From: Draconibacterium mangrovi
GTDB taxonomy: Bacteria; Bacteroidota; Bacteroidia; Bacteroidales; Prolixibacteraceae
Direction of reading: 5' to 3'
DNA length: 64,000 nt
Assembly (NCBI RefSeq): GCF_010586825.1
Contig: NZ_JAAAGB010000001.1
Coordinates: forward strand, 1,612,001-1,676,000
Shown: positions 33,010 through 42,921 of the stretch, piece by piece
How positions within the stretch are numbered: position 1 is the first letter of the stretch
Layout of the letters: the number at the start of each line of letters is the position of its first letter
Position numbers and translations under genes: made by a program
Notes under the pieces: generated by a model
What the model saw: the letters and a program-made list of their open reading frames with translations, nothing else
Told to the model about the DNA's origin: nothing
Databases searched by the model: none

Positions 33010-35385
33010 ATGAAGTATACAGCATTATTCCTTTTGTTATTTTTTGCTCTGAATTCATGTGTAAAAGAAATAGATAACACACCCGCAAAGTATTTTGAGC
33101 TCAGCGATGTAAAATTGCTCGATAGCGAATTTAAAAACGCGCAGAAACAAGATATCGCCTATTTGATGGCCCTTGATCCTGATCGTTTACTGGCTCCGTT
33201 TTTGCGCGAAGCCGGGCTGGAAACCAAAGCCGAAAGTTATCCTAATTGGGAAAATACCGGGCTCGACGGACACATTGGCGGGCACTACCTAACCGGACTT
33301 GCATTAATGTACGCGTCAACCGGCGATAAAGAGATCAAGGAAAGACTGGACTATATGATCTCCGAACTAAAACGCTGTCAGGATGCCAACGGAAACGGTT
33401 ATGTTGGTGGTGTTCCCGGTGGACAAACGGCATGGGATGAGATAAAAAGTGGCGAAATTCGTGCCGGAGGTTTCAGCCTGAATGGGAAATGGGTACCGCT
33501 TTATAACATTCATAAAACCTATGCGGGATTGCGTGATACATGGATTTATGCTGGAAACGAAACAGCCAAAACCATGCTGATCGACATGACCGACTGGATG
33601 CTGGATATGGTATCCGACTTAAACGATGAGCAGATACAAACCATGCTCGAAAGCGAACATGGCGGATTAAATGAAACTTTTGCCGATGTAGCCGAAATTA
33701 CCGGCGACGAGAAATACCTCGAGCTGGCTAAAAAATTCTCACATCGTGAAATTCTCGATCCTTTAATCGAACATCACGATGAGTTGACTGGAAAACATGC
33801 CAATACACAAATACCAAAAGTTATCGGTTATCAGCGAATTGCCGAGTTGGGTGGCGATTCTGTCTGGTCGGATGCATCACTGTTCTTTTGGAATACGGTG
33901 GTAAACGGGCGCAGCATAGCCATTGGCGGAAACAGCGTCCGCGAACACTTTCATCCAAAAGATGATTTCTCCGAAATGATTTCATCGGTTGAAGGTCCGG
34001 AAACCTGCAATTCATATAACATGCTGAAGTTGACCAAAATGTTGTACCCTACTTTTGGCAACAACAGCAAGTTTATCGACTATTACGAAAAAACACTTTA
34101 CAATCATATTTTAGCATCGATTAATCCGGACAACGGCGGGCTGGTTTATTTTACGCCTATGCGCCCCAACCACTACCGCGTGTATTCGCAGCCAGAAACC
34201 AGCTTTTGGTGTTGTGTGGGTTCCGGTATCGAAAACCCGGGAAAATATGGCGAGATGATTTATGCACATACCGATCAGTCGTTGTACGTAAACTTATTCA
34301 TTCCATCGGTGCTCAACTGGGAAGAGAAAAGCACAGAAGTGGTTCTGGAAACCCAATTCCCTGATAATGATAAAGTTTATCTGACCATCAATCCAAACGA
34401 AAAAAACGAATTCGAATTGCACCTGCGTTACCCGTCGTGGGTTGAAAACGGAGCTCTGAACGTATTGGTGAACGGTAAAGAAGCAAAATTTCAGGTGTCG
34501 GAAAATGGTTATGCGGTGGTTAAGCGGGAATGGGAAAAAGGCGATAAAGTTGAGCTGGTTTTACCCATGAAAATTACGACAGAACAGTTGGAAGACGGCA
34601 GTAATAACTATGCTTTTAACTACGGACCTATTGTGCTGGCAGCTAAAACAGGCACCGAAGATTTGAAAGGATTATACGCCGATGCAAGTCGCATGGGACA
34701 CGTTGCACATGGCAAGATGATTCCGCTAAAAGACCGACCCGTACTTGTGGCTTCTGCTGATAATTTGCCGTCGATGCTGGAAAAAGAAAGCGGAAATCAG
34801 CTGGCCTTTCAACTAAAGGGTTTATACCCGGAGCAATACCAGGACGGATTGGAGTTGTTGCCGTTTTACCGGATACACGAGTCGCGCTACAATATCTACT
34901 GGTCGCAGGCAAGCAAAGAAGAACTGAGCGATATGATTCGCGAAGTTGAGCAAGAAGAGCAAGCCCGAATTGCCCTTGAAGAAATTACAGTCGACAAGGT
35001 TGGATGCGGAGAGCAGCAGCCCGAATCAGATCACTTCGTAAAATTTGAAGGATCAAGAACCGGATATGCAAATGATTATCACTACCGTGAAACAAGACGG
35101 TTTTTTAGTTACAACCTGAAAAATCCGGATAAAACAGGTCGCTTTTTATACCTGAAATATTTTGACTCGCAATATCCGCGTACGGCTGAAATTCTTGTGA
35201 ATAACAAATCTGCAGGTACGATAGAACTGAATGGAGGAGATGAAGATACGATTCTTGAAAAAGTGATCCCGTTACCTGACAGCGAGCTTGCAAAACAAGA
35301 GCTGATATTTAAAGTGCAGGCTTCGGATCAGTCCAGTATGCGGCTTATCGAAGTACGATTGCTAACGAAGAATGAAATTCCGTAA
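33010..35385 (+). CDS. GH127 beta-L-arabinofuranosidase-like enzyme, lipoprotein
   Basis: 791 residues; lipoprotein signal (ALNSC). The (alpha/alpha)6 barrel has GLDGHIGGHYLTGLALMYA near residue 81 and FSLNGKWVPLYNIHKTYAGLRD near 157. The zinc/catalytic set of HypBA1 is conserved: Glu331 and Cys333 (EGPETC), Cys401 and Cys402 (FWCC). The C-terminal beta-sandwich modules run from about 470, with a further region after 660 (VGCGEQQPESDHF...) seen in Bacteroidota members. The enzyme removes beta-L-arabinofuranose from oligosaccharides through a cysteine nucleophile. It is translated with the GH27 gene, followed by a terminator. Confidence 0.94.
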   Translation: MKYTALFLLLFFALNSCVKEIDNTPAKYFELSDVKLLDSEFKNAQKQDIAYLMALDPDRLLAPFLREAGLETKAESYPNWENTGLDGHIGGHYLTGLALMYASTGDKEIKERLDYMISELKRCQDANGNGYVGGVPGGQTAWDEIKSGEIRAGGFSLNGKWVPLYNIHKTYAGLRDTWIYAGNETAKTMLIDMTDWMLDMVSDLNDEQIQTMLESEHGGLNETFADVAEITGDEKYLELAKKFSHREILDPLIEHHDELTGKHANTQIPKVIGYQRIAELGGDSVWSDASLFFWNTVVNGRSIAIGGNSVREHFHPKDDFSEMISSVEGPETCNSYNMLKLTKMLYPTFGNNSKFIDYYEKTLYNHILASINPDNGGLVYFTPMRPNHYRVYSQPETSFWCCVGSGIENPGKYGEMIYAHTDQSLYVNLFIPSVLNWEEKSTEVVLETQFPDNDKVYLTINPNEKNEFELHLRYPSWVENGALNVLVNGKEAKFQVSENGYAVVKREWEKGDKVELVLPMKITTEQLEDGSNNYAFNYGPIVLAAKTGTEDLKGLYADASRMGHVAHGKMIPLKDRPVLVASADNLPSMLEKESGNQLAFQLKGLYPEQYQDGLELLPFYRIHESRYNIYWSQASKEELSDMIREVEQEEQARIALEEITVDKVGCGEQQPESDHFVKFEGSRTGYANDYHYRETRRFFSYNLKNPDKTGRFLYLKYFDSQYPRTAEILVNNKSAGTIELNGGDEDTILEKVIPLPDSELAKQELIFKVQASDQSSMRLIEVRLLTKNEIP

Positions 35386-35470
35386 TTGATTTTCGTATTA
35401 ATCGTTGAGCCTATAAAAGGAATGTTGGGTTTTCGAAAAACGATTAGAATAAGTTGATTTATGTCAAGTT

Positions 35471-35509
35471 AAAAAGCCTGTTAACCATGTGGTTATCGGG
35501 CTTTTTATT
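35471..35509 (+). terminator. Terminator of the GH27-GH127 operon
   Basis: Stem AAAAGCCtgTTAACCA / TGGTTAtcGGGCTTTTT followed by TTTAT, 86 bp after the GH127 stop. Confidence 0.85.
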
Positions 35510-35579
35510 TATAATTTCGAAAATTGCTGCCAACAATTTTAAAAGATGGCTGTTTGGTGTAAAACAAAATTTAGAAGTT

Positions 35580-35990
35580 ATGAAGAAGTTATTTCAAACA
35601 AAATTAAACAATACCAGTGTTCATTTATCGTTGTTGCTGTTGCGTTTGGCAACAGGAGGTTTTATGCTTACTCACGGCTATCCAAAGCTGCAGCGTCTGT
35701 TATCGGGCGAAATGCAATTTGGCGATCCGCTTGGTTTAGGGCCTGAAGTCTCACTGGTACTGGCTGTGTTTGCCGAGTTTTTCTGTTCCATTCTTATTGT
35801 GCTTGGTTTAGGAACCCGCCTGGCCGTAATTCCTTCAATCGTAACCATGGCCGTAGCTGCTTTTATTGTTCATGGTGCCGATCCGTTTGGCCGCAAAGAA
35901 ATGGCTTTGCTTTACCTGGTAGGCTATGTTGTGTTGCTGCTAACGGGTAGTGGAAAAATTTCGGTCGACCGTTTAATCAGCCGAAAGTAG
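35580..35990 (+). CDS. DoxX-family membrane protein
   Basis: 136 residues from ATG 35580; a longer reading back to 35454 crosses the terminator. Four membrane segments are visible, with the DoxX features LLLRLATGGFMLTHGYPKL at the N-terminus and EFFCSILIVLGLGTRLAVIPSI in the second and third helices. DoxX proteins are linked to membrane redox and oxidative-stress complexes, but the role here is not defined. It is a single-gene unit between a terminator and the ECF sigma gene. It shows no relationship to the neighbouring glycosidases. Confidence 0.88.
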   Translation: MKKLFQTKLNNTSVHLSLLLLRLATGGFMLTHGYPKLQRLLSGEMQFGDPLGLGPEVSLVLAVFAEFFCSILIVLGLGTRLAVIPSIVTMAVAAFIVHGADPFGRKEMALLYLVGYVVLLLTGSGKISVDRLISRK

Positions 35991-36051
35991 AATCTACGAT
36001 CACATATTATCAATTGGCTATCCATTGTTAAAGCGTGGGATTGACACTTAG

Positions 36052-36059
36052 TATATTTG
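36052..36059 (+). promoter_or_regulatory. -7 promoter box of the ECF sigma gene
   Basis: TATATTTG fits TAnnTTTG, 84 bp before the chosen start. A TTG at 36025 is near the -33 position but with spacing of 24 instead of about 20. Confidence 0.4.
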
Positions 36060-36143
36060 TATTGCTTTCTCTTTATTTTATGTGTTTGTAGCAAGATAAA
36101 GTTTGAATTTCATAAGTTTATATTTATTTTGCTGAAAGAACTT

Positions 36144-36737
36144 ATGGAGGACAGACAGAAATACCTACTGAAGAAGCTGAAGTCGGGTGACGAGGGAACC
36201 TATATATCACTTTTTAAAGAGTATTATGTTGGTTTGTGCGCTTACTCCAGAAGGTATGTGGGGAGAAAAGATATTGCAGAGGACATTGTCTCCGAGACCT
36301 TTTTTAAGATTTGGGAGAACCGGAATAAACTGGAAATAACCGGCTCGATAAAATCATACTTGTTTCAGGCGGTTGCGAATAATTCGCTCAATCATTTACG
36401 GAAACTGAAAAAGGAAGAAAAATTAGAAGATTATTTTTCGGGCACCGATAATGAAAATATTGGCTTTAAAGAAGTGGCGGAAAGGGTTACTGAAAATAGC
36501 CTGTTGATAAAGGAACTGAATTCAAGAATAGAAGAAGCTGTTAATCTTTTGCCACCTCAGCAACAAACAGCTTTTCGGCTAAAAAGATTTGAGGGTAAAA
36601 AGAACAAAGAAATAGCGGAAGAGATGGGATTGGCTGTAAAAACAGTTGAAATGCACCTCTCAAAAGCGGTAATTTCACTGCGGAAAAACTTACAGGATTA
36701 TCTTCCTGCATTTCTTCTTTTTATGCTCTTGAAATAA
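36144..36737 (+). CDS. ECF RNA polymerase sigma factor
   Basis: 197 residues from ATG 36144, which follows a GAAAGAA-type ribosome-binding sequence; the longer reading from 36057 is hydrophobic and untypical. Region 2 includes LFKEYYVGLCAYSRRYV and AEDIVSETFFKIWENR; region 4 includes LLPPQQQTAFRLKRFEGKKNKEIAEEMGLAVKTVEMHLSKAV. This is the FecI-like Bacteroidota ECF group. The FecR gene and SusC with an STN domain come next, so it forms a trans-envelope signalling system that senses ligand through the SusC. Target promoters were not identified. Confidence 0.93.
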   Translation: MEDRQKYLLKKLKSGDEGTYISLFKEYYVGLCAYSRRYVGRKDIAEDIVSETFFKIWENRNKLEITGSIKSYLFQAVANNSLNHLRKLKKEEKLEDYFSGTDNENIGFKEVAERVTENSLLIKELNSRIEEAVNLLPPQQQTAFRLKRFEGKKNKEIAEEMGLAVKTVEMHLSKAVISLRKNLQDYLPAFLLFMLLK

Positions 36738-36812
36738 ATATTTCAAAAAATTTTATCTTCCATACAGGGTTTTTTGTCCTCAATGCATCATGGCAATAGA
36801 AACACAAAATTT

Positions 36813-37787
36813 ATGTTGGAAGAAAACATACATAATCTGATTATTCGTCTCTTTAGTGGAGAGGCAACCACTAAAGAAAAAGCATCGGTGCGTCATTGGA
36901 TAAATGAATCTGATGAAAATCGGGAAATGTATTCTGACTTGCAGGAAATCTGGTTAGCAACCGGAGATCACAACGAATATAACACCGAAAAAGCCATCCT
37001 TAAATTCAAGGATGAAATCCATCAAGAACAGAAAAAAAGCTATCGGATTGGCGAGATTTTAAAATACGCTGCCATTGCAGTGTTGCTACTTTCGCTACCA
37101 TTTATTTACTACCTCGGCAAACAACAAAACCTTACCGAACCAACATTTACAACCATAACTTGTGCTTTGGGGGATAAGTCAACCGTTACACTGCCCGATG
37201 GATCGTTGGTTTATCTGAACTCTGGAAGCGAATTGCGCTTCAATAACGACTTTCACCAGGATTACCGCGAAGTGGAAATTGAAGGTGAAGCCTATTTTCA
37301 AGTAGAAAAGAACAAGGAAATTCCGTTCCGGGTTGAAGCCGGCGATATTACGGTGGAAGTGTTGGGCACTGAATTCAATTTGAAAGCATATCCCGAAGAA
37401 AATACCATATCAACCACTTTGGTTGAAGGAAGTGTACAGATCAAGAGTGCTTCGCAGCAGGCAATAATGAAGCCAAATCAGAAAATTGTTTTCGATAAGG
37501 AAAGCAACAAAATGACACTTCATAATTTAAAAGATGTTGATCCTGAAACCGAATGGAAAGAAGGAAGATTGGTGTTCAGAAATGAATCGCTGGGCGATTT
37601 GGAACTAAAGCTGGAGCGCTGGTTTGATGTTGATATCGTATTTAGCGACAATGAAGTAAAAGCCAGAAGGTTTACAGGAATTCTGGAAAGAGAAAGTATT
37701 CTGGAAGCATTGGCATATTTCAGTATTTCGGATAAGGTTGGATATAATATAAACAACAATGAAATAACTTTTTACACTAAGAACTAA
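36813..37787 (+). CDS. FecR-family anti-sigma factor
   Basis: 324 residues from ATG 36813; ATG 36783 would add ten residues. The cytoplasmic N-terminus (about 1-75; LIIRLFSGEATTKEKA) binds the sigma factor. A single membrane segment (ILKYAAIAVLLLSLPFIYYLG) leads to the periplasmic FecR domain (about 115-240; ALGDKSTVTLPDGSLVYLNSGS, ATFQVE..., VLGTEFNLKAYPEENTISTTLVEGSV) and the C-terminal DUF4974-type region (about 250-324; FTGILERESILEALAYF). It transmits ligand binding by the SusC to the sigma factor. Located between sigma and susC genes, with about 75 and 100 bp spacers. Confidence 0.94.
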   Translation: MLEENIHNLIIRLFSGEATTKEKASVRHWINESDENREMYSDLQEIWLATGDHNEYNTEKAILKFKDEIHQEQKKSYRIGEILKYAAIAVLLLSLPFIYYLGKQQNLTEPTFTTITCALGDKSTVTLPDGSLVYLNSGSELRFNNDFHQDYREVEIEGEAYFQVEKNKEIPFRVEAGDITVEVLGTEFNLKAYPEENTISTTLVEGSVQIKSASQQAIMKPNQKIVFDKESNKMTLHNLKDVDPETEWKEGRLVFRNESLGDLELKLERWFDVDIVFSDNEVKARRFTGILERESILEALAYFSISDKVGYNINNNEITFYTKN

Positions 37788-37887
37788 AAGAGAGAGAATA
37801 GGAATGGTTTAAAAAAAAGAGGAAGTGTTCCCGCACCTCCCCTTAGTAAAAATTAAACCGAAGTTTAACTTTAAGACAATCAAATTT

Positions 37888-40800
37888 ATGAATTTAAACC
37901 GAATTCTTTGGCCCTGCCATGGGCACAAAGTGAAAAACTATGTACGAATTATGAAATTAACGTGGTTTCTTGTTCTGGTTTTTACCTTACAAACCAATGC
38001 CAGCTTGTGGTCTCAAACCACAAAAATGGATGTTAATGTACAAAACACGACTCTTCTTGAGCTTTTTACACACATTGAAAAGAACAGCGAATACCGCTTC
38101 TTTTACAGTAATGATGAAGTTGATATAAATCAGCGGGTTACTTTGTATGCCAAAGACGAAGTGATTGGAGACATTCTTAAATCAGCCTTCGCCGAGTTGC
38201 CATATTCATTTAAGGAGCTGCAAAGCAATATGATATTGGTTGAGCTAAAAGATGAACCTGCAAAATCGGGTGCTCAGCAAAATGGTGTACGCGGATCGGT
38301 GAAAGATGAAGCCGGACTTCCTCTGCCCGGAGTAACAGTAATTGTAAAAGGAACTACAAACGGAACCGTTACCGACATCGACGGAAACTTTTCGCTTTCG
38401 GGTGTTGAACAAGGAACCGTTCTCCAGATTTCGTTTGTGGGGATGCGCACCGTTGAGCTTGAGGTAGGCGAAAAAACGGTTTTTGATGTTGTGATGACAG
38501 AAGAAAACATTGGTATTGATGAAGTTATTGCCATTGGCTATGGTTCACAATCGAAAAGAAATATTACCGGTGCTGTTCAGAATTTAAGTACCGACGAAAT
38601 TGCAGACATCCCAACAGCGCAACTTTCACAAAAACTTCAGGGTAAACTGGCCGGTGTTCAGATTAATCAAACATCAGGAATTCCGGGACAGGGAATGTCA
38701 ATCCGTATTCGTGGTCAGGCGTCTATCTCTGCAGGTAGCGATCCGCTCTACGTTGTTGATGGATTCCCTATTACCGGAGATATCTCGAACATTAACCCGG
38801 ACGAAATTGAAAGTATTTCAGTTTTGAAAGATGCCTCTTCTACTGCACTTTACGGATCGAGAGCAGCCAACGGTGTAGTAATGATTACGACAAAACAGGC
38901 AAAATTTGGCGAGTCGAAAGTAAATGTAAGCGTTTACCAGGGACTTCAGCAAATTCCAGAATATTTGTTGCCCGATATGATGAATGCAAGAGAATTTGCC
39001 CGGTTCAAAAAGGAAATTCACGAAGAAAATGGTTGGGGAGTGCCAGAAATGTTTCAGAATCCGGATCAATATGGAGAAGGAACAGATTGGTTAGATGCCA
39101 TTACCCGCACAGCATTAATTCAAAACTATTCTGTACAATACAGTGCCAGTAAAGATAAATTCAAATCATCGGTTGTTGGTGGATTCTTTAGCCAGGAAGG
39201 TGTTTTGTTAAACTCTAAATTTAAGCGCTTTTCACTGCGTGCGAACTCTGAATATCAGTTTAATGACAGAATTAAAGTTGGTGTAAACCTGTCGAATAAT
39301 GTTACGCACAATAAAACACCTTCGAGTGATGGTGTTTGGTACGAAACAGGAGGTATTTTGCAGGGGGCATTGTTAACTTCTCCATTGGCACCATATAAAA
39401 ACGAAGACGGATCTATTCCAATTAATGCCGGAGTATGGGGAAATGATTATGGCTCAATTGCGGGACCAAACTGGTACAACCAGGTACAGGTAGTAAAAAA
39501 TACAGCTAAAAATATTGGTGTTTTGGCCAATGCTTTTGCCGAGTTCGAGCTGGCAAAAGGTTTAAAATACAAATCTTCAGTTGGTGTTGATCTTGGAAGT
39601 AATGTAGCTGATTCATTCCGACCTTCAACAGCCGGTGGAATTTTTGATCCGGGAAGCGCAACTGATTTCTCGCGTACTTCTGGTTCGCATTCCAATTCGT
39701 TTGGTTACTCGTGGTTATGGGAAAATATCCTGACCTATAAAAAGAGTTTCGAAGATCATAACTTTGATGTTTTGGCCGGTTATTCATCACAAAGTGCCCA
39801 TGGCGAAAGTGGAGTGAGTTATGGTTCAAGCTATCCTGATAACAATATCCAAACTTTAAATGTTGCAAAAACAATTACAGGATCAACCGATATTCAGGAT
39901 TGGTCATTGGTTTCTCTTATCAGTCGGGTAAACTACAACTATAAACAACGTTACCTCGTTTCGCTGGCTTATCGCCGCGATGGTTCATCGAAATTTGGTT
40001 CGGATAATCGTTGGGGAGATTTCCCTTCTGCATCTGTGGGTTGGATTGCTTCAGAAGAAGCATTTATGACTGTAGTGCCAGAAATGTCGTTTCTTAAATT
40101 AAGGGCGAGCTATGGTGTTACAGGTAACAATAATATTGGTAACTACACCCAGTACGCAAGTATGGTAGCTACCAACAGCCCGATGAATAATGTTCTTGTA
40201 AGTGGTAAAAGTTTGGCTGGTTTGAACAACACCGAATTGGGTTGGGAGAATACCTCAGAATTTGATATTGGTTTCGATTTGGGTTTCTTTAATAACCGTA
40301 TTTACCTGATTTACGATTATTTCCACAGAACTACAGACAACCTGTTGTATACGGTTGATATTCCAATATCGTCAGGCTTTTTTAATTTTACAACCAACAT
40401 TGGCGAGTTGGAGTTTTGGGGACATGAATTTACTTTAAATACCAAAAATCTAACCGGTGATTTTAAATGGAGTACTGATTTTAACATCTCATTTAACCGT
40501 AATAAGGCAGTGAAGTTAGGTACTTCAAATGCCGCAATCTACGGCGAAAATACAATCACCGAAGTCGGTCAGCCACTTGGACAGCTTTATGCGTTAAAAT
40601 GGGAAGGTTTATACTATACTCAGGAAGAGATTGATGAAGTAGGCAGAGACGGTGCCCAGGTAGGAACAGTAAAATTTGCCGATAAAGACGGCGACGACTG
40701 GGTAAATAACGACGATCGTGATAAATTTGTACTTGGAAGTTCAACACCAAAAGCAACTTACGGTATTACCAACACCTTTAATTATAAAAATTTCGATCTT

Positions 40801-41244
40801 TCAATTGTTGGACAGGGAGCTTACGGTCATAAAATTTTCAACCATATCGAGCGCTTTTCTACAAACTTAGATGGGGCATTTAATGTACTTGAAGCAGTAG
40901 ATCGCAGATGGCGTTCTCCGGAAGATCCGGGTGATGGCATTTACGGTAAAGTAATCTCAGGAACAACGTCTTACGAACGCGACTGGATGAGTTCAAAATT
41001 CTTATACGATGCGAGCTATTTTGCCATTAAGAATATCACCTTGGGATACCAGATTCCTTTTAGTAGAACAGGCATCATTAAAGGCTTACGTATTTACGGA
41101 AGTATTCAGCAAGCTTATGTATTCACCAAATATCCCGGTAATAACCCCGAGGTGTCAGCGGCCGGAGGTTTATTCTCTGGTAACGATAAAACCGCTTATC
41201 CGGTACCACGAACATTTACCTTGGGTCTTAACTTGAACTTATAA
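37888..41244 (+). CDS. SusC-family TonB-dependent receptor with N-terminal STN signalling domain
   Basis: 1118 residues from ATG 37888 (the frame is open further upstream to 37825 but without a plausible signal). A long n-region and signal peptide (LVFTLQTNASLWSQ) are followed by an STN domain (about 55-110; VNVQNTTLLELFTHIEKNSEYRFFYS), a carboxypeptidase-like domain (about 130-205; GSVKDEAGLPLPGVTV), the SusC plug (VIAIGYGSQSKRNITGAV; RIRGQASISAGSDPLYVVDG) and the barrel to NLNL. STN domains dock with FecR, which matches the two genes before it. It is paired with the SusD gene 18 bp downstream. The ligand is probably an oligosaccharide of the GH5/GH78 substrate. Confidence 0.95.
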   Translation: MNLNRILWPCHGHKVKNYVRIMKLTWFLVLVFTLQTNASLWSQTTKMDVNVQNTTLLELFTHIEKNSEYRFFYSNDEVDINQRVTLYAKDEVIGDILKSAFAELPYSFKELQSNMILVELKDEPAKSGAQQNGVRGSVKDEAGLPLPGVTVIVKGTTNGTVTDIDGNFSLSGVEQGTVLQISFVGMRTVELEVGEKTVFDVVMTEENIGIDEVIAIGYGSQSKRNITGAVQNLSTDEIADIPTAQLSQKLQGKLAGVQINQTSGIPGQGMSIRIRGQASISAGSDPLYVVDGFPITGDISNINPDEIESISVLKDASSTALYGSRAANGVVMITTKQAKFGESKVNVSVYQGLQQIPEYLLPDMMNAREFARFKKEIHEENGWGVPEMFQNPDQYGEGTDWLDAITRTALIQNYSVQYSASKDKFKSSVVGGFFSQEGVLLNSKFKRFSLRANSEYQFNDRIKVGVNLSNNVTHNKTPSSDGVWYETGGILQGALLTSPLAPYKNEDGSIPINAGVWGNDYGSIAGPNWYNQVQVVKNTAKNIGVLANAFAEFELAKGLKYKSSVGVDLGSNVADSFRPSTAGGIFDPGSATDFSRTSGSHSNSFGYSWLWENILTYKKSFEDHNFDVLAGYSSQSAHGESGVSYGSSYPDNNIQTLNVAKTITGSTDIQDWSLVSLISRVNYNYKQRYLVSLAYRRDGSSKFGSDNRWGDFPSASVGWIASEEAFMTVVPEMSFLKLRASYGVTGNNNIGNYTQYASMVATNSPMNNVLVSGKSLAGLNNTELGWENTSEFDIGFDLGFFNNRIYLIYDYFHRTTDNLLYTVDIPISSGFFNFTTNIGELEFWGHEFTLNTKNLTGDFKWSTDFNISFNRNKAVKLGTSNAAIYGENTITEVGQPLGQLYALKWEGLYYTQEEIDEVGRDGAQVGTVKFADKDGDDWVNNDDRDKFVLGSSTPKATYGITNTFNYKNFDLSIVGQGAYGHKIFNHIERFSTNLDGAFNVLEAVDRRWRSPEDPGDGIYGKVISGTTSYERDWMSSKFLYDASYFAIKNITLGYQIPFSRTGIIKGLRIYGSIQQAYVFTKYPGNNPEVSAAGGLFSGNDKTAYPVPRTFTLGLNLNL

Positions 41245-41262
41245 TCCTAAATGATCAAAACA

Positions 41263-42774
41263 ATGAAAAAATATAATTTAATATACTTGATAATTGCTGC
41301 CTTGCTTGGTGCAACTTCATGCAGCGATGACTTTTTAACGAACCTGCCGGAAACAGTTGTTTCGGCCGAGGATTTCTATAAGACCGAATCAGATTATGCA
41401 CAAGCCATTATTGGCGTGTATCAGCCGGTGCGCTCACTTTATAACACCGGTTTGGCGGGTTACGGTGCCTGGACTATGGGCGAAATGCGATCGGATAATA
41501 CCACATTTAGCTACAACGTATCAAACCGTGGTTACGCCGACAGAGAATTTGTTGATTTGTTTATTGATGATTCGAACGGCGGATCAACATCGAACAAATA
41601 CAATAACGACTACATCATTATTGGAAGAGCTAACCAGATTTTGAGCCAGATTGACGACGCTGCTATCAGCGAAGCTTCGAAAAACAATTATAAAGGACAA
41701 GCTTTGTTTCTGAGAGCTTTTGCACATTTCGATTTGGTTCAGTATTTCGGCGATGTGCCGTTAATGACCGAGCCTGCAACAAGCTACGAGGAGACCTTGA
41801 AAAACAGAACGCCAAAAGCAGAGGTTTTAGATCAAATTATTGCTGATGCAACACTGGCTGCCGAGTTGTTACCCGGCCGCGATGCTCAAGCTCCTGGATA
41901 TGTGGCTAATGGTGCTGCCTATACATTGTTGGGTAATGCTTACCTTGTTCTGGAAGATTGGGCAAATGCTGAAGCTGCTTTGAGAAATGTTACCGGTTAT
42001 TCATTGTTATCGGATTATGCAGCAATCTTCGATCCAAATAATAAGAACAATGCCGAGATGATTTTCGAAGTTCAGTTTACCGATGATCCAACAGCCGGAG
42101 CAGCAAGTAACTGGGCGTATAACTTCTTGCCGATTTTAACCAATCCGGGTGTAATTCCTGGATTTCCCAGCGGAAGTACAAATAACTATGCAGGTTGGAA
42201 CACTCCAACACCAGACCTGATTGCAGAATACGAAGAAGGTGATTTACGTCTCGACGCTTCAATCGGTTTTTACACCGGCGAAGGTTATGTTGATCGTCCT
42301 TACGTGAAAAAATATGTACACGGTGCGCAAATTGCACCAAATACAAATAACGACTGGCCGGTTTATCGTTACTCTGAGGTTCTGCTAATGTTAGCAGAGG
42401 CATTAAACGAACAAGGAGAAACCGGCGATGCGTTGACTTACCTGAATATGGTTCATGCACATCCAAGAACCGGATTGAGTGAGTTGTCAATAAGCAGCCA
42501 GTCGGAATTAAGAGAGGCGATTATGAAAGAAAGACAAATTGAGTTGGCTTTCGAGAATAAACGCTGGTTAGATTTAGTACGTTGGGGAATTGCTGTTGAG
42601 GTGATGAATGCCCAGGGAGCAAAAATCAAAGCAAATCCACAGGCTTATTATTATCCTGAAGGAGTTGCGCCAATCAACGAAGCTTATAACGTAACAAGTG
42701 ATCGTTTACTCTTCCCGATTCCTGAAAGAGAATTACGTTTAAATCCGGATATGGTACAAAATCCGGGATATTAA
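41263..42774 (+). CDS. SusD/RagB-family surface glycan-binding lipoprotein
   Basis: 503 residues from ATG 41263; ATG 41251 adds four residues and cannot be excluded. Lipoprotein signal GATSC. SusD features: DDFLTNLPETVVSAEDFYKTESDYAQAI at the N-terminus, RAFAHFDLVQYFGDVPL (about 148), YSEVLLMLAEALNEQG (about 363), KERQIELAFENKRWLDLVRWG and LLFPIPERELRLNP near the end. It caps the SusC channel and binds the oligosaccharide. A strong terminator-like hairpin follows the gene. Confidence 0.95.
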   Translation: MKKYNLIYLIIAALLGATSCSDDFLTNLPETVVSAEDFYKTESDYAQAIIGVYQPVRSLYNTGLAGYGAWTMGEMRSDNTTFSYNVSNRGYADREFVDLFIDDSNGGSTSNKYNNDYIIIGRANQILSQIDDAAISEASKNNYKGQALFLRAFAHFDLVQYFGDVPLMTEPATSYEETLKNRTPKAEVLDQIIADATLAAELLPGRDAQAPGYVANGAAYTLLGNAYLVLEDWANAEAALRNVTGYSLLSDYAAIFDPNNKNNAEMIFEVQFTDDPTAGAASNWAYNFLPILTNPGVIPGFPSGSTNNYAGWNTPTPDLIAEYEEGDLRLDASIGFYTGEGYVDRPYVKKYVHGAQIAPNTNNDWPVYRYSEVLLMLAEALNEQGETGDALTYLNMVHAHPRTGLSELSISSQSELREAIMKERQIELAFENKRWLDLVRWGIAVEVMNAQGAKIKANPQAYYYPEGVAPINEAYNVTSDRLLFPIPERELRLNPDMVQNPGY

Positions 42775-42793
42775 TTTGTAAGTCTAAAGTAGC

Positions 42794-42845
42794 GTAAGCA
42801 ACCGGAGTATGAAAGTATACGATGGTTGCTTACTTTATTTTTTTG
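42794..42845 (+). terminator. Long hairpin and T-run after the second susD
   Basis: Perfect 10-bp arms GTAAGCAACC / GGTTGCTTAC with an inner GTAT/ATAC pairing, followed by TTTATTTTTTT. It separates susCD from the enzyme genes, as the hairpin at 1991 does in the first PUL. Confidence 0.85.
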
Positions 42846-42921
42846 GATCATACCCTCCAAATTTTACCAGATAATTTCGGTAGTTTGTCAGTAAGTTTTG
42901 TGCAGCGTGTAATCTTTTAAA

